A program made the position numbers and the translations under genes. The notes under the pieces were generated by a model. It was not told the origin of the DNA and did no database searches. It saw only the letters and a list, made by a program, of their open reading frames with translations. From positions 1-64,000 of the forward strand of contig JAJCYM010000057.1 in the NCBI GenBank assembly GCA_029262895.1: a stretch of 64,000 bases of DNA. The letters run 5' to 3'. This document shows, piece after piece, positions 34,001-42,853 of this stretch. Numbering within the stretch: position 1 is the stretch's first letter; the number at the start of each line of letters is the position of its first letter. The stretch comes from Roseivirga sp. (GTDB taxonomy: Bacteria; Bacteroidota; Bacteroidia; Cytophagales; Cyclobacteriaceae).

Positions 34001-34552
34001 ATCTTGAACAGGATAAAAAATTTCATAACCTGTATAGTTATTGTTGATTTGTAGTGTGAAAGTCTCCTTTTTGACCAGGGCATTTCCCGCTCGCTTGAAT
34101 TCTGCCTCATAGGCATTGGGGATTTCTATATCTTTTTTCCTAAAGTGGTCACCTAGGATGTATTTTTTAAATCTCTCGAACTGCCTCTGCCACTTCCTGT
34201 CTACTTTATCCTGTACTTCTGTAAATGTGGTTTGGATAGGTTTTTCCTTCAAAAACACCGAGCCAAGATCAATATCTTTAGAAGTGATATTAATGGCAAC
34301 GGACTTGAAATTATAGCTGACATGTGACACGATCAAGTCATAAACGCCAGGGTTTAAACCTGAAATGGTAAAATTACCGTTCTCATCGGTCATTGTGCCA
34401 ATGGTACCTCCCGAAAGATAAACATTGCAGGCTGGTATCGTTTCTCTGGATTTGCTCTCTCTAACGACACCCTTGACGGAGTACGTCTGCCCAACTATGA
34501 GATGGCCAGCTAGAAAAAAGAGAATCGAGACAAAGCCTATATTCCTAGACAT
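31046..34552 (-). CDS. CarboxypepD_reg-like + MG2-like + TonB-plug surface protein (long copy A)
   Basis: 1168 residues, collinear with long copy B: signal peptide (VSILFFLAGHLIVGQ), CarboxypepD_reg-like domain (VKGVVRESKSRETIPACNVY, TMTDENGNFTISGLNPGVY), WQRQFERFKKYILGDHFRKK region, MG2-like start at LPQEKTYIHTDRKYYAPGET, MG-type beta repeats, MMTHGWTRFVWDNVLQQ, plug domain (LPGVRILRDRGQITMVNIRN, AMFGSAGEGGALAFYTK), terminal beta domain ending TKIYEIKKN. No barrel. It is 36 bp downstream of the thioesterase gene, so the two are likely co-transcribed; this pair appears to be the source of the block that was duplicated to give the chimera and long copy B. Cellular role unknown; probably exposed at the outer membrane. 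Confidence 0.83.
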   Translation of the reverse strand: MSRNIGFVSILFFLAGHLIVGQTYSVKGVVRESKSRETIPACNVYLSGGTIGTMTDENGNFTISGLNPGVYDLIVSHVSYNFKSVAINITSKDIDLGSVFLKEKPIQTTFTEVQDKVDRKWQRQFERFKKYILGDHFRKKDIEIPNAYEAEFKRAGNALVKKETFTLQINNNYTGYEIFYPVQDFLLGNGIQQFMVGYPRFKSMESDDPDEVQKWEANRGKSYEGSLRHFFKSLLSGSLEQEFFESELTDQDPLNRNNKPNAAVSISGAVQNGATGSLKIEDTSDDRIKKIVFKDFLKVRYLKESMANGQGQLTYLKANKGFVFVYTNGLLVDPMSITAYGYLSTEGLYEMLPFDFEYDIDPSGNSQIKQPKDQIGLDVFHPSLSAYTEALPQEKTYIHTDRKYYAPGETVWFQAYLSAGKFNEPSPLSNNIYVELYSSEKRLIDQKLVRADGGFGNGAFNLSDSLQSGSYVLRAYTNWMRNFNKAFFFEKELIVIANDPAITPVSTTANDIDLQFFPEGGNLVQGVPNQVAFKAIDASGKGVPVSGTVYDNDGLEIAQLAVQHDGMGLFEFTPQEGKVYSTRLGGQNTTVELPKALAKGFVITVNNNLPDDIVLVFRSNDATPNKGNLSAVVHTRGVISRAFKVDLSKNVTITRIPKKDIPTGISHITLFDKSGNAVAERLAFINNPGYGNLEFSIDKPDYKSREMVSAKIKVTDEEGKPVAGVFSLSAIDLGQTADRQPANTIYSELLLTSDLKGYVHNPMYYFDTSNPEASRHLDLLMMTHGWTRFVWDNVLQQKYPDTQHFVEQSISLRGKLRTLSGKKKETGTVTLLNKSVIPPTFLETNTASDGSFRFDTLSIFEDQEIVVQGVNKKGRPNVTFELNTAFIVKELLSDFKSVIQKTGAGDTKIFAEKKDYRDLIDQTYNFDSTAITELDDVVVEGSKFKADEAVLKSPIYGRGDGVVDFSLLSDAVNASSSPLEAIIGKLPGVRILRDRGQITMVNIRNRRSIRGGLIPALLLLDDIPTEIDFLLSIPASHIDRMVTYKGISSSAMFGSAGEGGALAFYTKTDIGPVEIERPGIYITRLKNSYHQPREFYAPKYNVQKPEHIKPDSRIVLHWQPMIILDESGEAEIKFWNSDVDTEVLIDLQGLSAYGNPFFATKIYEIKKN

Positions 34553-34588
34553 CCCATAAAGTACTCAAAGTGAGCAGTGTATTCAAGC

Positions 34589-35026
34589 CTAAGTGGTGCG
34601 ATCTGCCAGTTTCTTCAGAAGCCTGTCAGGGATAGGACATTTCTTTTTCTGCTCATAGTCAAAGGTGACTATGGTCGTTTTTCCCCTGGCAATTTCTTTC
34701 TCGGAGGCCAATTGTCTAAGCGAGTAAAACAGGTCGAAGCTGTATTTTGAAATTTCCGTAACTGCTATTTTTATTTGAATTTCATCTCCATGAAAAGCTT
34801 CGCTCCTGTAGGAAACGGCCAGATCAGCCTGAATGGTACCAATGCCCTCAATGGATATCTCATCTGCGTAGCCTAATGACTGAAAGAACTGATACCTGGC
34901 CTCGTGGATAAGGCTTACCATAGCATCGTTGCCCAAATGCCCACCATAATTCAAGTCGGTCACTCTTACTTTGAGCTGAGTTTCGAAAACATAAGATTCG
35001 GGGAGGTCGATTTTGATTCTTGCCAT
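34589..35026 (-). CDS. Hot-dog-fold acyl-CoA thioesterase (4HBT family)
   Basis: About 145 residues from the start chosen here (MARIKIDLPESYVF); the frame extends 7 codons further, but family members begin close to this methionine. The single hot-dog domain has the 4HBT/YbgC-like opening VRVTDLNYGGHLGNDAMVSLIHEAR, with the helix that carries the catalytic acid, then the central strands (IQADLAVSYRSEAFHGDEIQI) and YSFDLFYSLRQLASEKEIARG. It hydrolyses an acyl-CoA thioester; which one is unclear. Cytoplasmic, so an odd partner for the surface proteins downstream, although the spacing is only 36 bp. Its 3' third has been copied to form the tail of the chimeric ORF at 30172-30846. Confidence 0.85.
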   Translation of the reverse strand: MARIKIDLPESYVFETQLKVRVTDLNYGGHLGNDAMVSLIHEARYQFFQSLGYADEISIEGIGTIQADLAVSYRSEAFHGDEIQIKIAVTEISKYSFDLFYSLRQLASEKEIARGKTTIVTFDYEQKKKCPIPDRLLKKLADRTT

Positions 35027-35182
35027 AGATACTGCTAAAAGCCTCAAAGCTAAGACATAATGGCTGAATTTGAAGCTTTTATCCGTTCGAAATCGGACAA
35101 AATTTCCGAATTTTTGATATGGACAACTCTTTGAGGATGCCGGAGCGACAGGGTGAATTGGTAATTAAGAAAATACAGATAA

Positions 35183-37828
35183 ATGGATTTTAAGAACTAT
35201 ACAATCAAATCTCAGGAAGCTATCCAGAAGGCGGCCGAGGTGGCAGCTGGCAATCAGCAACAAGCCATTGAGCCGGGACATCTGCTGAAAGCTATCCTCT
35301 TGTCTGATGAGAATGTAATTTCTTTTCTGACCAAGAAATTGAGTGTAAACAAAGTGTCTTTGGAACAGAAGCTGAACGAAATATTGGAAGGCTATCCAAA
35401 GGCTAGTGGACAGCAGCCTTATTTGTCTAACGATGCACATACTGCTTTGACCAAGGCAACTGAATATCTCAAAGAGTTTAAAGATGAGTATGTGGCCATA
35501 GAGCACATTGTGCTTGGCCTCTTAGGGGGTAAAGAAAAGATTGCCGCTTTATTAAAGGAGGTTGGTTTTGGAAAGAAGGAGCTGATTGCGGCCATAAAGG
35601 AATTGAGGGGCGGGAACTCAGTTACTGACCCCAATGCTGAAGCCAAATACCAGTCGCTTGATCGGTATTCCAAAAACCTGAACAACATGGCCAAGGAAGG
35701 AAAAATTGATCCGGTCATAGGACGCGATGAAGAGATCAGGCGCGTACTTCAAATTCTATCTCGAAGAACAAAGAACAACCCGATGCTTATTGGGGAACCG
35801 GGTGTAGGTAAAACGGCTATTGTTGAAGGTCTTGCACAAAGAATAGTGGATGGCGATGTGCCTGAAAACCTGAAATCAAAAACCATCATTTCCCTGGATA
35901 TGGGGCTGCTGGTTGCCGGTGCAAAGTATAAAGGGGAATTCGAAGAAAGATTAAAGGCTGTGATAAAAGAAGTACAGGATTCAGCCGGAGAGATTGTCCT
36001 TTTTATTGATGAAATCCATACCCTGATTGGAGCAGGTGGTGGCGAAGGGGCTATGGATGCTGCAAACCTGTTAAAGCCTGCACTTGCCCGAGGAGAACTG
36101 CATGCTGTTGGTGCCACTACTTTAAAAGAATATCAAAAGCATATTGAAAAGGATAAGGCGCTGGAGCGAAGGTTTCAGACCGTGATTGTTGATGAGCCCG
36201 ATCAGGATGACGCCATCTCCATTCTTCGGGGGATCAAAGAAAAGTATGAGGTGCATCATGGTGTACGAATAAAGGATGACGCGGTAATTTCAGCAGTTGA
36301 GCTTTCTTCCAGATATATATCGGACCGATTCCTGCCAGATAAAGCCATTGATTTGATGGATGAGGCAGCCGCTAAATTGCGCCTCGAAATAGACTCACTT
36401 CCGGAAGAACTGGATGAATTACAGCGCAGGATAATGCAGCTCGAAATTGAGCGCGAGGCCATTAGAAGAGAGAAGAACAAAGACAAGGAGTCTGTGCTTT
36501 CCAAAGAAATCGCTGAACTCTCGGAGACACGAGATAGTCTCAAGGCGCAATGGGAAAATGAGAAGTCCGTGATTACAGGAATTCGACAAGAGAAGGAAAA
36601 TATTGATCGCTTCAAACAAGAGGCCGAAAAGGCCGAACGTGAAGGAGACTTGGGCCGGGTTGCTGAAATACGCTACGGCAAAATCACAGAAAGTGAACAG
36701 AGGTTGGAAGGATTCAAGGAGAAAATGAAAGAGATGCAGGGAGAAAAATCCTTGCTTAAAGAGGAGGTCGACAGTGAGGACATTGCTGAAGTAGTAGCCA
36801 AATGGACCGGCATTCCGGTCTCCAAGATGATTCAGAGTGAAAGAGAGAAATTGCTTCACCTGGAAGACGAATTAGGTAAACGTGTGGCTGGTCAGAAAGA
36901 AGCCATTTCGGCACTTTCAGATGCTGTGCGCAGAAGCAGGGCAGGACTTCAGGACCCCAAAAGACCTATAGGCTCTTTTATTTTCCTTGGAACAACCGGA
37001 GTGGGAAAGACTGAGCTTGCGAAGGCATTGGCTGAGTATCTCTTCAATGATGAAAACAATATGGTTCGCATAGATATGTCGGAGTATCAGGAGCGCCATG
37101 CGGTGAGTCGTTTGATCGGAGCTCCTCCCGGATACGTGGGTTATGATGAGGGGGGTCAGCTCACTGAAGCGGTTCGGAGAAAGCCATATTCAGTTGTCTT
37201 GCTGGATGAGATTGAAAAGGCGCATCCAGACGCTTTCAACGTCTTGTTACAAGTGCTGGATGAAGGTCGATTGACGGATAACAAAGGTCGTGTGGCTAAT
37301 TTCAAGAATACCATCATCATTATGACTACCAATATTGGCTCTCATATGATTCAGGAGAACTTTGAGAAGATCAATGAAGACAATGTCTTTGATGTGATGG
37401 ATGAAACAAAACTTCAGGTGTTTGAAATGCTGAAGAAATCTGTTCGACCAGAGTTTCTAAATCGTATTGATGAAACCATCATGTTTATGCCTTTGAATAA
37501 GGAAAACATAAGGCAAATCGTTGAGATACAATTTGGACTGGTTCAAAAGCAGCTCAAGGAAAATGGTATTGAGATTGAAGCAAGTACCGCAGTATTGGAT
37601 TACTTGGGAGAGCTAGGTTTTGATCCTCAGTTTGGAGCAAGGCCGCTTAAAAGGGTTATTCAGAGAAAAGTACTTAATGAACTTTCAAAGAGGATTTTGG
37701 CTGATCAAATTCAGAAGGACGCTGTTGTTAGCATTGAGCTTGACAGCAATCAGGAGATTCAATTCGTGAATATTGATACACCAGCCGACCCTTCTATCGA
37801 GGGCGAAACCAAAACAGCCGATAGCTAG
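35183..37828 (+). CDS. clpB: ClpB protein disaggregase
   Basis: 881 residues. AAA+ chaperone that, with DnaK/DnaJ, rescues aggregated proteins after heat stress. All parts are present: N-terminal Clp_N repeats (about 1-145), first ATPase with Walker A GEPGVGKT (204-211) and Walker [12 protein letters not shown], the long coiled-coil middle domain (about 405-530, many Glu/Arg/Lys heptads), second ATPase with GTTGVGKT (603-610) and [20 protein letters not shown], and the C-terminal small domain ([18 protein letters not shown]). The substrate-pore motif [10 protein letters not shown] and [13 protein letters not shown] are also visible, and there is no ClpP-docking loop. It is monocistronic, divergent from the thioesterase gene. 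No clear heat-shock operator is seen upstream. Confidence 0.97.
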   Translation: MDFKNYTIKSQEAIQKAAEVAAGNQQQAIEPGHLLKAILLSDENVISFLTKKLSVNKVSLEQKLNEILEGYPKASGQQPYLSNDAHTALTKATEYLKEFKDEYVAIEHIVLGLLGGKEKIAALLKEVGFGKKELIAAIKELRGGNSVTDPNAEAKYQSLDRYSKNLNNMAKEGKIDPVIGRDEEIRRVLQILSRRTKNNPMLIGEPGVGKTAIVEGLAQRIVDGDVPENLKSKTIISLDMGLLVAGAKYKGEFEERLKAVIKEVQDSAGEIVLFIDEIHTLIGAGGGEGAMDAANLLKPALARGELHAVGATTLKEYQKHIEKDKALERRFQTVIVDEPDQDDAISILRGIKEKYEVHHGVRIKDDAVISAVELSSRYISDRFLPDKAIDLMDEAAAKLRLEIDSLPEELDELQRRIMQLEIEREAIRREKNKDKESVLSKEIAELSETRDSLKAQWENEKSVITGIRQEKENIDRFKQEAEKAEREGDLGRVAEIRYGKITESEQRLEGFKEKMKEMQGEKSLLKEEVDSEDIAEVVAKWTGIPVSKMIQSEREKLLHLEDELGKRVAGQKEAISALSDAVRRSRAGLQDPKRPIGSFIFLGTTGVGKTELAKALAEYLFNDENNMVRIDMSEYQERHAVSRLIGAPPGYVGYDEGGQLTEAVRRKPYSVVLLDEIEKAHPDAFNVLLQVLDEGRLTDNKGRVANFKNTIIIMTTNIGSHMIQENFEKINEDNVFDVMDETKLQVFEMLKKSVRPEFLNRIDETIMFMPLNKENIRQIVEIQFGLVQKQLKENGIEIEASTAVLDYLGELGFDPQFGARPLKRVIQRKVLNELSKRILADQIQKDAVVSIELDSNQEIQFVNIDTPADPSIEGETKTADS

Positions 37829-37870
37829 GGACAAGATATAAAAATGGGTTGAGGAGTTCTCAAGGGCTTT

Positions 37871-38668
37871 TCAACCCAAAATTTTTGGTAAATTCTTTTT
37901 ATAGCTTCTGCTCACTTTTAGCTTCTCATCATTCTTGAGTCTTACAATTAATTCCCCATTGAAATAGGGTTCTACCTCCTTGACGAAATCGGAATTCACC
38001 ATAACAGAACGATGTATTCTTAAGAAGGAGGTACCCTTCAAATGAACTTCCAGAGATTTTAATGATTCACGAACAAGGTAGGACTCCTTGATGGTATGCA
38101 CATTGACATAATAGTTTTGGGCAACGATATGGGTAATCTCTTTTAAGGGTATAAAGATTATTTTGCCATTGGTTTTTACGATCAATTGACTTGGGGAAGG
38201 TTGTGTTGTGTTGGTGATTAGGCGCTCTACCTCTTGAACATCGGCCTGTTGAAGGTAATCCGTAATTATTTTTTGGAGCCCTTCCTGGTTTTTATTTTGA
38301 TTATCAAATTCGGCACGGACATGTGCCAAAGCTTCGAAAAACCTGGTGTCTGAAAAGGGTTTGAGCAAATAGTCGCTGGCGTGTACCTCGAATGCTCGTA
38401 GTGCATATTGATCATAGGCGGTTACAAAAATAACCTTTGGAATTGATTCGGGTTGCAGACTATTCAATACTTCAAAGCCATTTATTTTGGGCATTTGAAT
38501 ATCCAAAAAGATCAAGTCTGGCTTTAGGTTTTCAATGGCTCGTATGGCTTCTAATCCATTTTCACAGGTGTCCAGCAATTCAATCCCTTCGCTCTTTTGT
38601 AGAAGTAAACTTATACCATCCCTGGCTTCTTTTTCATCATCAATTACTATGGTTCTTATAGTTTTCAC
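37871..38668 (-). CDS. LytTR-family response regulator (module A)
   Basis: 265 residues. Receiver domain at 1-120 with the acidic pair Asp10-Asp11, phospho-acceptor Asp56 (LIFLDIQMP), the VTAYDQYA switch region and the conserved Lys in DYLLKPF. The C-terminal LytTR DNA-binding domain (about 165-265) shows IVKTNGKIIFIPLKEITHI, NYYVNVHT, SLKSLEVHLKGTSFLRIHRS and VMVNSDFVKEVEPYFNGE. The start overlaps the stop of its sensor kinase by 4 bp (ATGA), so the pair is co-translated. The upstream neighbour in the same direction is a secreted pseudo-hydrolase/DUF2911 protein, the same association as in the second module at 48444-52767. Target genes are unknown. Confidence 0.93.
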   Translation of the reverse strand: MKTIRTIVIDDEKEARDGISLLLQKSEGIELLDTCENGLEAIRAIENLKPDLIFLDIQMPKINGFEVLNSLQPESIPKVIFVTAYDQYALRAFEVHASDYLLKPFSDTRFFEALAHVRAEFDNQNKNQEGLQKIITDYLQQADVQEVERLITNTTQPSPSQLIVKTNGKIIFIPLKEITHIVAQNYYVNVHTIKESYLVRESLKSLEVHLKGTSFLRIHRSVMVNSDFVKEVEPYFNGELIVRLKNDEKLKVSRSYKKNLPKILG

Positions 38669-39774
38669 TCCGTTTTGGAATTCAAAGGGATAACTAACTC
38701 CGCGATTACCCCACCCCGTTCAAAGTTGGAAATAGAAAACCTGGCCCGTTCGCCATATAGCTTTTCGATTCTGGATACTGTATTTCTGATTCCGATCCCT
38801 TGCGAGTTTTTAAGGTTCCAGTCTGGAGCCAATTCCGGACCGGAGTTGATTATGGTGAGGTGCAATTCATTTTGAAAAATGCTTGATTTAATGCTGATAG
38901 AGGAGGCACCAAAGTTTTCGGAAAAACCATGTTTAAAAGCATTCTCAACAATGGGTTGAAGAATGAGATTGGGTACCCATGCCTCAAGAGTATCGGGATC
39001 AATATCAAAGTTAATCTCCAACCTTTCCTTGAATCTCAACTCTTCAATGGCCAGGTACTTTTTCAAAAGTTCCAGTTCATAAGAGAGCTTGACCAGTTGA
39101 GTGTCTTCCCTGCCAAGTGTAGTCCTGAGTAGGTCACTCATTCCCGAAATCATTTCCACTGCCTGTTGGTTGTTTTTCTTCCTTACAAGCATGGAAATGG
39201 TATTGAGAGCATTGAAGATAAAATGAGGCCGCAATTGCATTTTTAAATTGTTGAGCTGCGCTTTTGAAAGCTCGGATTCCAGTGCCAGCGAATTCATAAA
39301 CTGTTCCTTGTATTTGCGATTGATATCTAAGGCGATCATAATAAGCAAAATCGCAGCATAAATAAGTGAGCTCATTGGCATGTTTGAGAAAAAACGCCTC
39401 ATGGCGCGCCCCAATTTATCCATTAAATCTACCGGCCCGGACAAATAAAGATTCCAGGTGAGGTTGCCAATGATGTAATGGATAGAAATCGAAAATACCC
39501 CCACAAGAAAAAGTAAGAATATCCTGACAAGGAGCTTTTTATTACTCAGTTTTTGAAAAATATCATAAATGAAAATACTCAGAACGAACCAAATGTAAAA
39601 TTTGATAAAGGCGGAAACGGCAAAGTCAACCACCCGTCTATCATCTTGAAAAATAATGGAGCTTTCCATCACCATGATTCTTATTCTGGCGAAGTCTAGC
39701 AGTGCAACGAGCGTCCAGACGATAAAGCTTACTAAGACAAATAGCTTCTTTGGTGTGAGTCTTTCAGCTATCAT
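38665..39774 (-). CDS. LytS/YehU-like sensor histidine kinase (module A)
   Basis: 369 residues. Four membrane helices (about 11-29, 54-73, 81-105, 135-150) with short external loops, then a coiled-coil linker and a His_kinase domain with the phospho-acceptor His184 in LRPHFIFNALNTISMLVR. The ATP-binding part has LILQPIVENAFKHGFSEN (N box) and QGIGIRNTVSRIEKLYG (G box). There is no separate extracytoplasmic sensing domain, so it probably senses through the membrane or a partner protein. It is followed, with a 4-bp overlap, by its LytTR regulator and preceded 47 bp upstream by the DUF2911 protein, which could be that partner (inference). Confidence 0.92.
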   Translation of the reverse strand: MIAERLTPKKLFVLVSFIVWTLVALLDFARIRIMVMESSIIFQDDRRVVDFAVSAFIKFYIWFVLSIFIYDIFQKLSNKKLLVRIFLLFLVGVFSISIHYIIGNLTWNLYLSGPVDLMDKLGRAMRRFFSNMPMSSLIYAAILLIMIALDINRKYKEQFMNSLALESELSKAQLNNLKMQLRPHFIFNALNTISMLVRKKNNQQAVEMISGMSDLLRTTLGREDTQLVKLSYELELLKKYLAIEELRFKERLEINFDIDPDTLEAWVPNLILQPIVENAFKHGFSENFGASSISIKSSIFQNELHLTIINSGPELAPDWNLKNSQGIGIRNTVSRIEKLYGERARFSISNFERGGVIAELVIPLNSKTE

Positions 39775-39821
39775 TTCCCATCTGATTCCATTTATGTGAA
39801 GTATACGAAGAATTTCTGAGC

Positions 39822-42086
39822 TTAATTCTTTAGGGTGATTGTAGCAAATTCTCCGTCCTTGCCAATGTCATCGTTCCAAGTGGAATTTGCCCCCACCGAT
39901 CCGATCACATTAAATTTGCTCAATTGTGGGCTAATGTCGGTTCTTTTAACTCCTAAGTAATAAGCCCTTTCAGCTACACCAAAATAGAAGGTGACATTGT
40001 TTATGTCAACATTGATCCAGTCGCTTGTTTGAATTCCTTTTGCATCTGTAGTTCCGTTGTAACCATCATAGCCGTCACCCTGCCTGACCGGCCCTGCCGA
40101 AAGCATCAGGTCTACTTTGAACTGCCTGTTGGTGCCATACCAGAGAGCACCATTGCTTTGATTATTGTCATGATCAATGGAAACACTGATTGCCGGGTTA
40201 ATGGTGGTAATTGGGTTGTAAGTTTCCAATTTGAACCAAATGCTGTCCGTTTTGACATCATGATAATAGGAAAAGGCCTTGCCATCTGATGAATTCTTAT
40301 TTCTCACATCCCCTTCCTCATCTTCCAGTAGCTTTTGCCAGGCAAATTGCTGAATAGCGCGAGGCACCAATGCAGGTTTGAAAGTTTCAAGAATAGGAAC
40401 CGATACCCTTAGAGAGTCCCATTGCAAAGAGAGGTTGAGCTCATGTTGACTCGTCTGCTCCAGGTCATATTTCAGATACTCCTGATGCGATACAGTCTCC
40501 GGTACGATATCGAAACGGATGACATCATGGCTTTGCTCGTAGTTGAACACACCCCATTGATTGACAATTTGATTAAGAATTAATGTCCATCTCTTTTCAT
40601 GAGGTTCGACAAAAAGGGAATAATTGCCAGCCTTTATTCTTTCGTTATTTATAAGAACGTCTCTTGAAAAACTGATCTCAGTAGCCTCATTCGCTCCAGC
40701 CCTCCAAACTTTTCCGTAGGGAACCACTGAGCCAAATATCTTTCTCCCCTTAACCGCTGGTCTGGAATAGGTGATTGAAACATCAATGTTGGAAAATGTT
40801 TGGGATATAGTAGATTTTGGACTGATGTTCACAGCGTGAGTTGGCTTGGGTTTGTCGTATTCAAATTCATTTGGGACAGCTGTGAATTGATGAATCAGCT
40901 TGCCGGCTTCTTTTGGATAGTCAAAAAGCACCAGCCCTCGTGCGTTTTGGATTGGTACCAAATGGATCGGTTTGTCGGGCAGTGCCAACTTCAACTTCTG
41001 CCAGGCTATGACGTTAGCTCGGCTCCCGGTCACAAAGCGTGAAAGGGGATCATGTACGGAAGTGATAGATAGCAGAGGCACCTTTAGCGATTTCAATTCT
41101 TCCATAAGATCAGCCGCTTTCATTTGATCTCTGTACATCCAGAAAGTATATCGGTCCACCTTCTCAAGATTGTTCTTGACTATAGCACGGATCGGCTCAG
41201 GTTGATTTGAATGATGGCTTTGAAAACTGCCCGTAGGCTGAAAAGTCGGAAATGGCCGCAGTTCTGCATCAGGAAAAGTGTTTTTAACCCTGTTCCTTCG
41301 ATCAGATAGGGAAGCTGCTTTATTTGATTCGAGTTGAGCCATTGGAACGTTAATGGTGCCGTTAATGGCAATCACTCCCTTGGTCATTTCAGGGTGTTTG
41401 AGCCCAAATTGGGCGGCAATAAATCCTCCAAGTCCATTTCCAGCAATAAATGCCTTTTCTATTCCTTCTGCACGGAGCAATCCCAATAGGGCATTATCAA
41501 TATTCTTGAACCAACTCATGTTGGCAAGGTCTCTTTTTTTATCTCGGAGATAGGGCGGAGTTCCTCCAAAACCAGGCAGAGTAATGGCGTAAATGGTGTA
41601 ACGCTCTTTATTGAGATTTATAAAAGGCTGAAAGATTTTCCAATCAAAGCCGGTAGGAGGAATCAGAATTAGGGTTTCAGGTCCAGTTCCTTGCTTGCTT
41701 ACTTCTCCCAGTTCATTGCTTTTTGTCGTGTTTGATTCGTTCCAATCGTAAGCCGCGATTTTCGTATTAAAGAAGGCAGAAAATCGAGGGTAATTATATT
41801 GGTTCAACCATTTTTTTTGATAGGCCAAATCGGGATCACCAACCAAATCGAAAATTGTGTTAAGGATGGTTCCCCAGTTTTTAGTCCGGTTGGCGATACT
41901 TTCTCCTTGCTTTTCCGCCAGATTCAAAGCTAGTGCCAAGCTGTCCATGGTTGGTTCTGAAACGGACTTTTCGATATCGAGATAGTAAAATAGATCGTAC
42001 AATTTGGCCCTGGATTGCTCAAGGGTTTCCTGGGCAAAGGTGAGGCTAGTGGTGAGAATAAAGGATAAAATCAGTACACGCTTCAT
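39822..42086 (-). CDS. Secreted alpha/beta-hydrolase-like (nucleophile lost) + DUF2911 protein (module A)
   Basis: 754 residues with a signal peptide (LILSFILTTSLTFAQ). Residues about 135-415 have an alpha/beta-hydrolase pattern (LILIPPTGFDWKIFQPF, ITLPGFGGTPPYL, AFIAGNGLGGFIAAQFG), but the nucleophile elbow reads GNGLG at 216-220, with Gly218 where the serine should be. A DUF2911 domain follows at about 425-575 (SPKSTISQTFSNIDVSITYS, GKVWRAGANEATEISFSRDV, IKAGNYSLFVEPHEKRWTLI). The C-terminal 150 residues form an unassigned beta-rich domain (AISVSIDHDNNQSNGALWY, ending EFATITLKN). It precedes the module A kinase by 47 bp. A paralogue lies at 48444-50675. Probably periplasmic and non-catalytic, perhaps binding a ligand. 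The start codon lies within a hairpin. Confidence 0.85.
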   Translation of the reverse strand: MKRVLILSFILTTSLTFAQETLEQSRAKLYDLFYYLDIEKSVSEPTMDSLALALNLAEKQGESIANRTKNWGTILNTIFDLVGDPDLAYQKKWLNQYNYPRFSAFFNTKIAAYDWNESNTTKSNELGEVSKQGTGPETLILIPPTGFDWKIFQPFINLNKERYTIYAITLPGFGGTPPYLRDKKRDLANMSWFKNIDNALLGLLRAEGIEKAFIAGNGLGGFIAAQFGLKHPEMTKGVIAINGTINVPMAQLESNKAASLSDRRNRVKNTFPDAELRPFPTFQPTGSFQSHHSNQPEPIRAIVKNNLEKVDRYTFWMYRDQMKAADLMEELKSLKVPLLSITSVHDPLSRFVTGSRANVIAWQKLKLALPDKPIHLVPIQNARGLVLFDYPKEAGKLIHQFTAVPNEFEYDKPKPTHAVNISPKSTISQTFSNIDVSITYSRPAVKGRKIFGSVVPYGKVWRAGANEATEISFSRDVLINNERIKAGNYSLFVEPHEKRWTLILNQIVNQWGVFNYEQSHDVIRFDIVPETVSHQEYLKYDLEQTSQHELNLSLQWDSLRVSVPILETFKPALVPRAIQQFAWQKLLEDEEGDVRNKNSSDGKAFSYYHDVKTDSIWFKLETYNPITTINPAISVSIDHDNNQSNGALWYGTNRQFKVDLMLSAGPVRQGDGYDGYNGTTDAKGIQTSDWINVDINNVTFYFGVAERAYYLGVKRTDISPQLSKFNVIGSVGANSTWNDDIGKDGEFATITLKN

Positions 42087-42108
42087 AGCTTTTTTTAAAA
42101 AAGCTATG
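42084..42108 (-). promoter_or_regulatory. Hairpin containing the start codon of the module A DUF2911 gene
   Basis: Arms catagctttttt and aaaaaagctatg are exact complements around one base (25 nt in total). On the leftward mRNA the hairpin ends with the gene's own AUG, so start codon and upstream A-rich leader would be paired. It could control translation, for example by temperature or by a binding factor; as DNA it could also be an operator. Confidence 0.55.
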
Positions 42109-42219
42109 CTTGATTTTTAAAATAGACCAGCAGTTTGAAGTAACTGCCACTATAGCTAAGTAAATCGCACCTATGAGAAGTGAATGGAAGAAGGCCGTTG
42201 AGAATATCCTAAAAAGCCA

Positions 42220-42789
42220 CTACTCGATGATAATATCAAATGGTTTCAAAAAACTCAAGACTCCCGGAAGTGAGAACCGCGCCTTAGAGATATTGTTGGT
42301 TTCAGGGTCAAAACTGTAGTTGGCCGAAGTACTGAAGTTGGCCCCGCTTAGGTCACAGCGCTCAAAGGTAGAACCACTTAGATCGGTTCCGCTGAAATCT
42401 GATTTGGACAGATCTGAGGTGACAAAGTCACATTCTTTCAATTGGCAATGGACAAAGGGGATTGCCGGTATTTTCAAGTCCTTGAAATGGCAATAACTCA
42501 ACGCACAGTTTTCGAAAGAAACAGCAAGTAGCATCTTGCTAATAGGCTCCAGGTCAAGCCCTGATATTTTGCAATGTTTGAAGCTTACTTCCTGCCATTT
42601 ACAATTGACCATGCTGATATTAAGCAGGTTGCAATCTTCGAATGAGCAGTTTTCGAACAGCGCATCGGTAAAATTTGTCCTGGTGAAATTGCAACTTACA
42701 AATGCACATTGCTCAAACGAATGATCCTTGAAAGAGACCTCGGTGAAGTCTCTTCCTTCGAATTTCATATTAAAGTTGTCCATTGTCAT
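42220..42789 (-). CDS. Pentapeptide-repeat protein
   Basis: 189 residues of nearly uninterrupted pentapeptide repeats (A/C/S-D/N-L/F-x-x pattern): FEQCAFVSCNFTRTNFTDA, LFENCSFEDCNLLNISM, VNCKWQEVSFKHCKISGLD, CDFVTSDLSKSDFSGTD, LSGSTFERCDLSGANFS. These fold as a right-handed quadrilateral beta-helix. Cysteine is common at the inward positions. There is no signal peptide or membrane segment, so it is probably cytoplasmic. Some relatives mimic DNA and protect gyrase from quinolones, but that cannot be inferred here. The gene ends with a hydrophobic stretch (VLSFLKPFDIIIE). It lies between the M61 peptidase (64 bp upstream) and module A, all leftward. Confidence 0.9.
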   Translation of the reverse strand: MTMDNFNMKFEGRDFTEVSFKDHSFEQCAFVSCNFTRTNFTDALFENCSFEDCNLLNISMVNCKWQEVSFKHCKISGLDLEPISKMLLAVSFENCALSYCHFKDLKIPAIPFVHCQLKECDFVTSDLSKSDFSGTDLSGSTFERCDLSGANFSTSANYSFDPETNNISKARFSLPGVLSFLKPFDIIIE

Positions 42790-42853
42790 GTGCTGCTATT
42801 TTGAGTTCTTTTGGTGCCCTTTCATTTCTACACGAATAAATGGCCTTTCAAGT

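Larger units (their letters stand above)
21095..35026 (-). repeat. Tandem array: thioesterase plus four MG-plug paralogues and one chimeric remnant
   Basis: Read leftward, the order is thioesterase (35026-34589), long copy A (34552-31046), chimeric short remnant (30846-30172), long copy B (30134-26604), short copy B (26197-23747), short copy A (23545-21095). Short copies are MG2-like plus TonB plug; long copies add about 390 N-terminal residues with a CarboxypepD_reg-like domain. Intergenic spacers between members are also related. The array grew by repeated unequal recombination. Confidence 0.9.

Noticed and set aside
37846-37877. Hairpin gggttga/tcaaccc as terminator for clpB
   Set aside because: The 18-base loop is large, the right arm overlaps the stop of the regulator gene, and no T-run follows directly.
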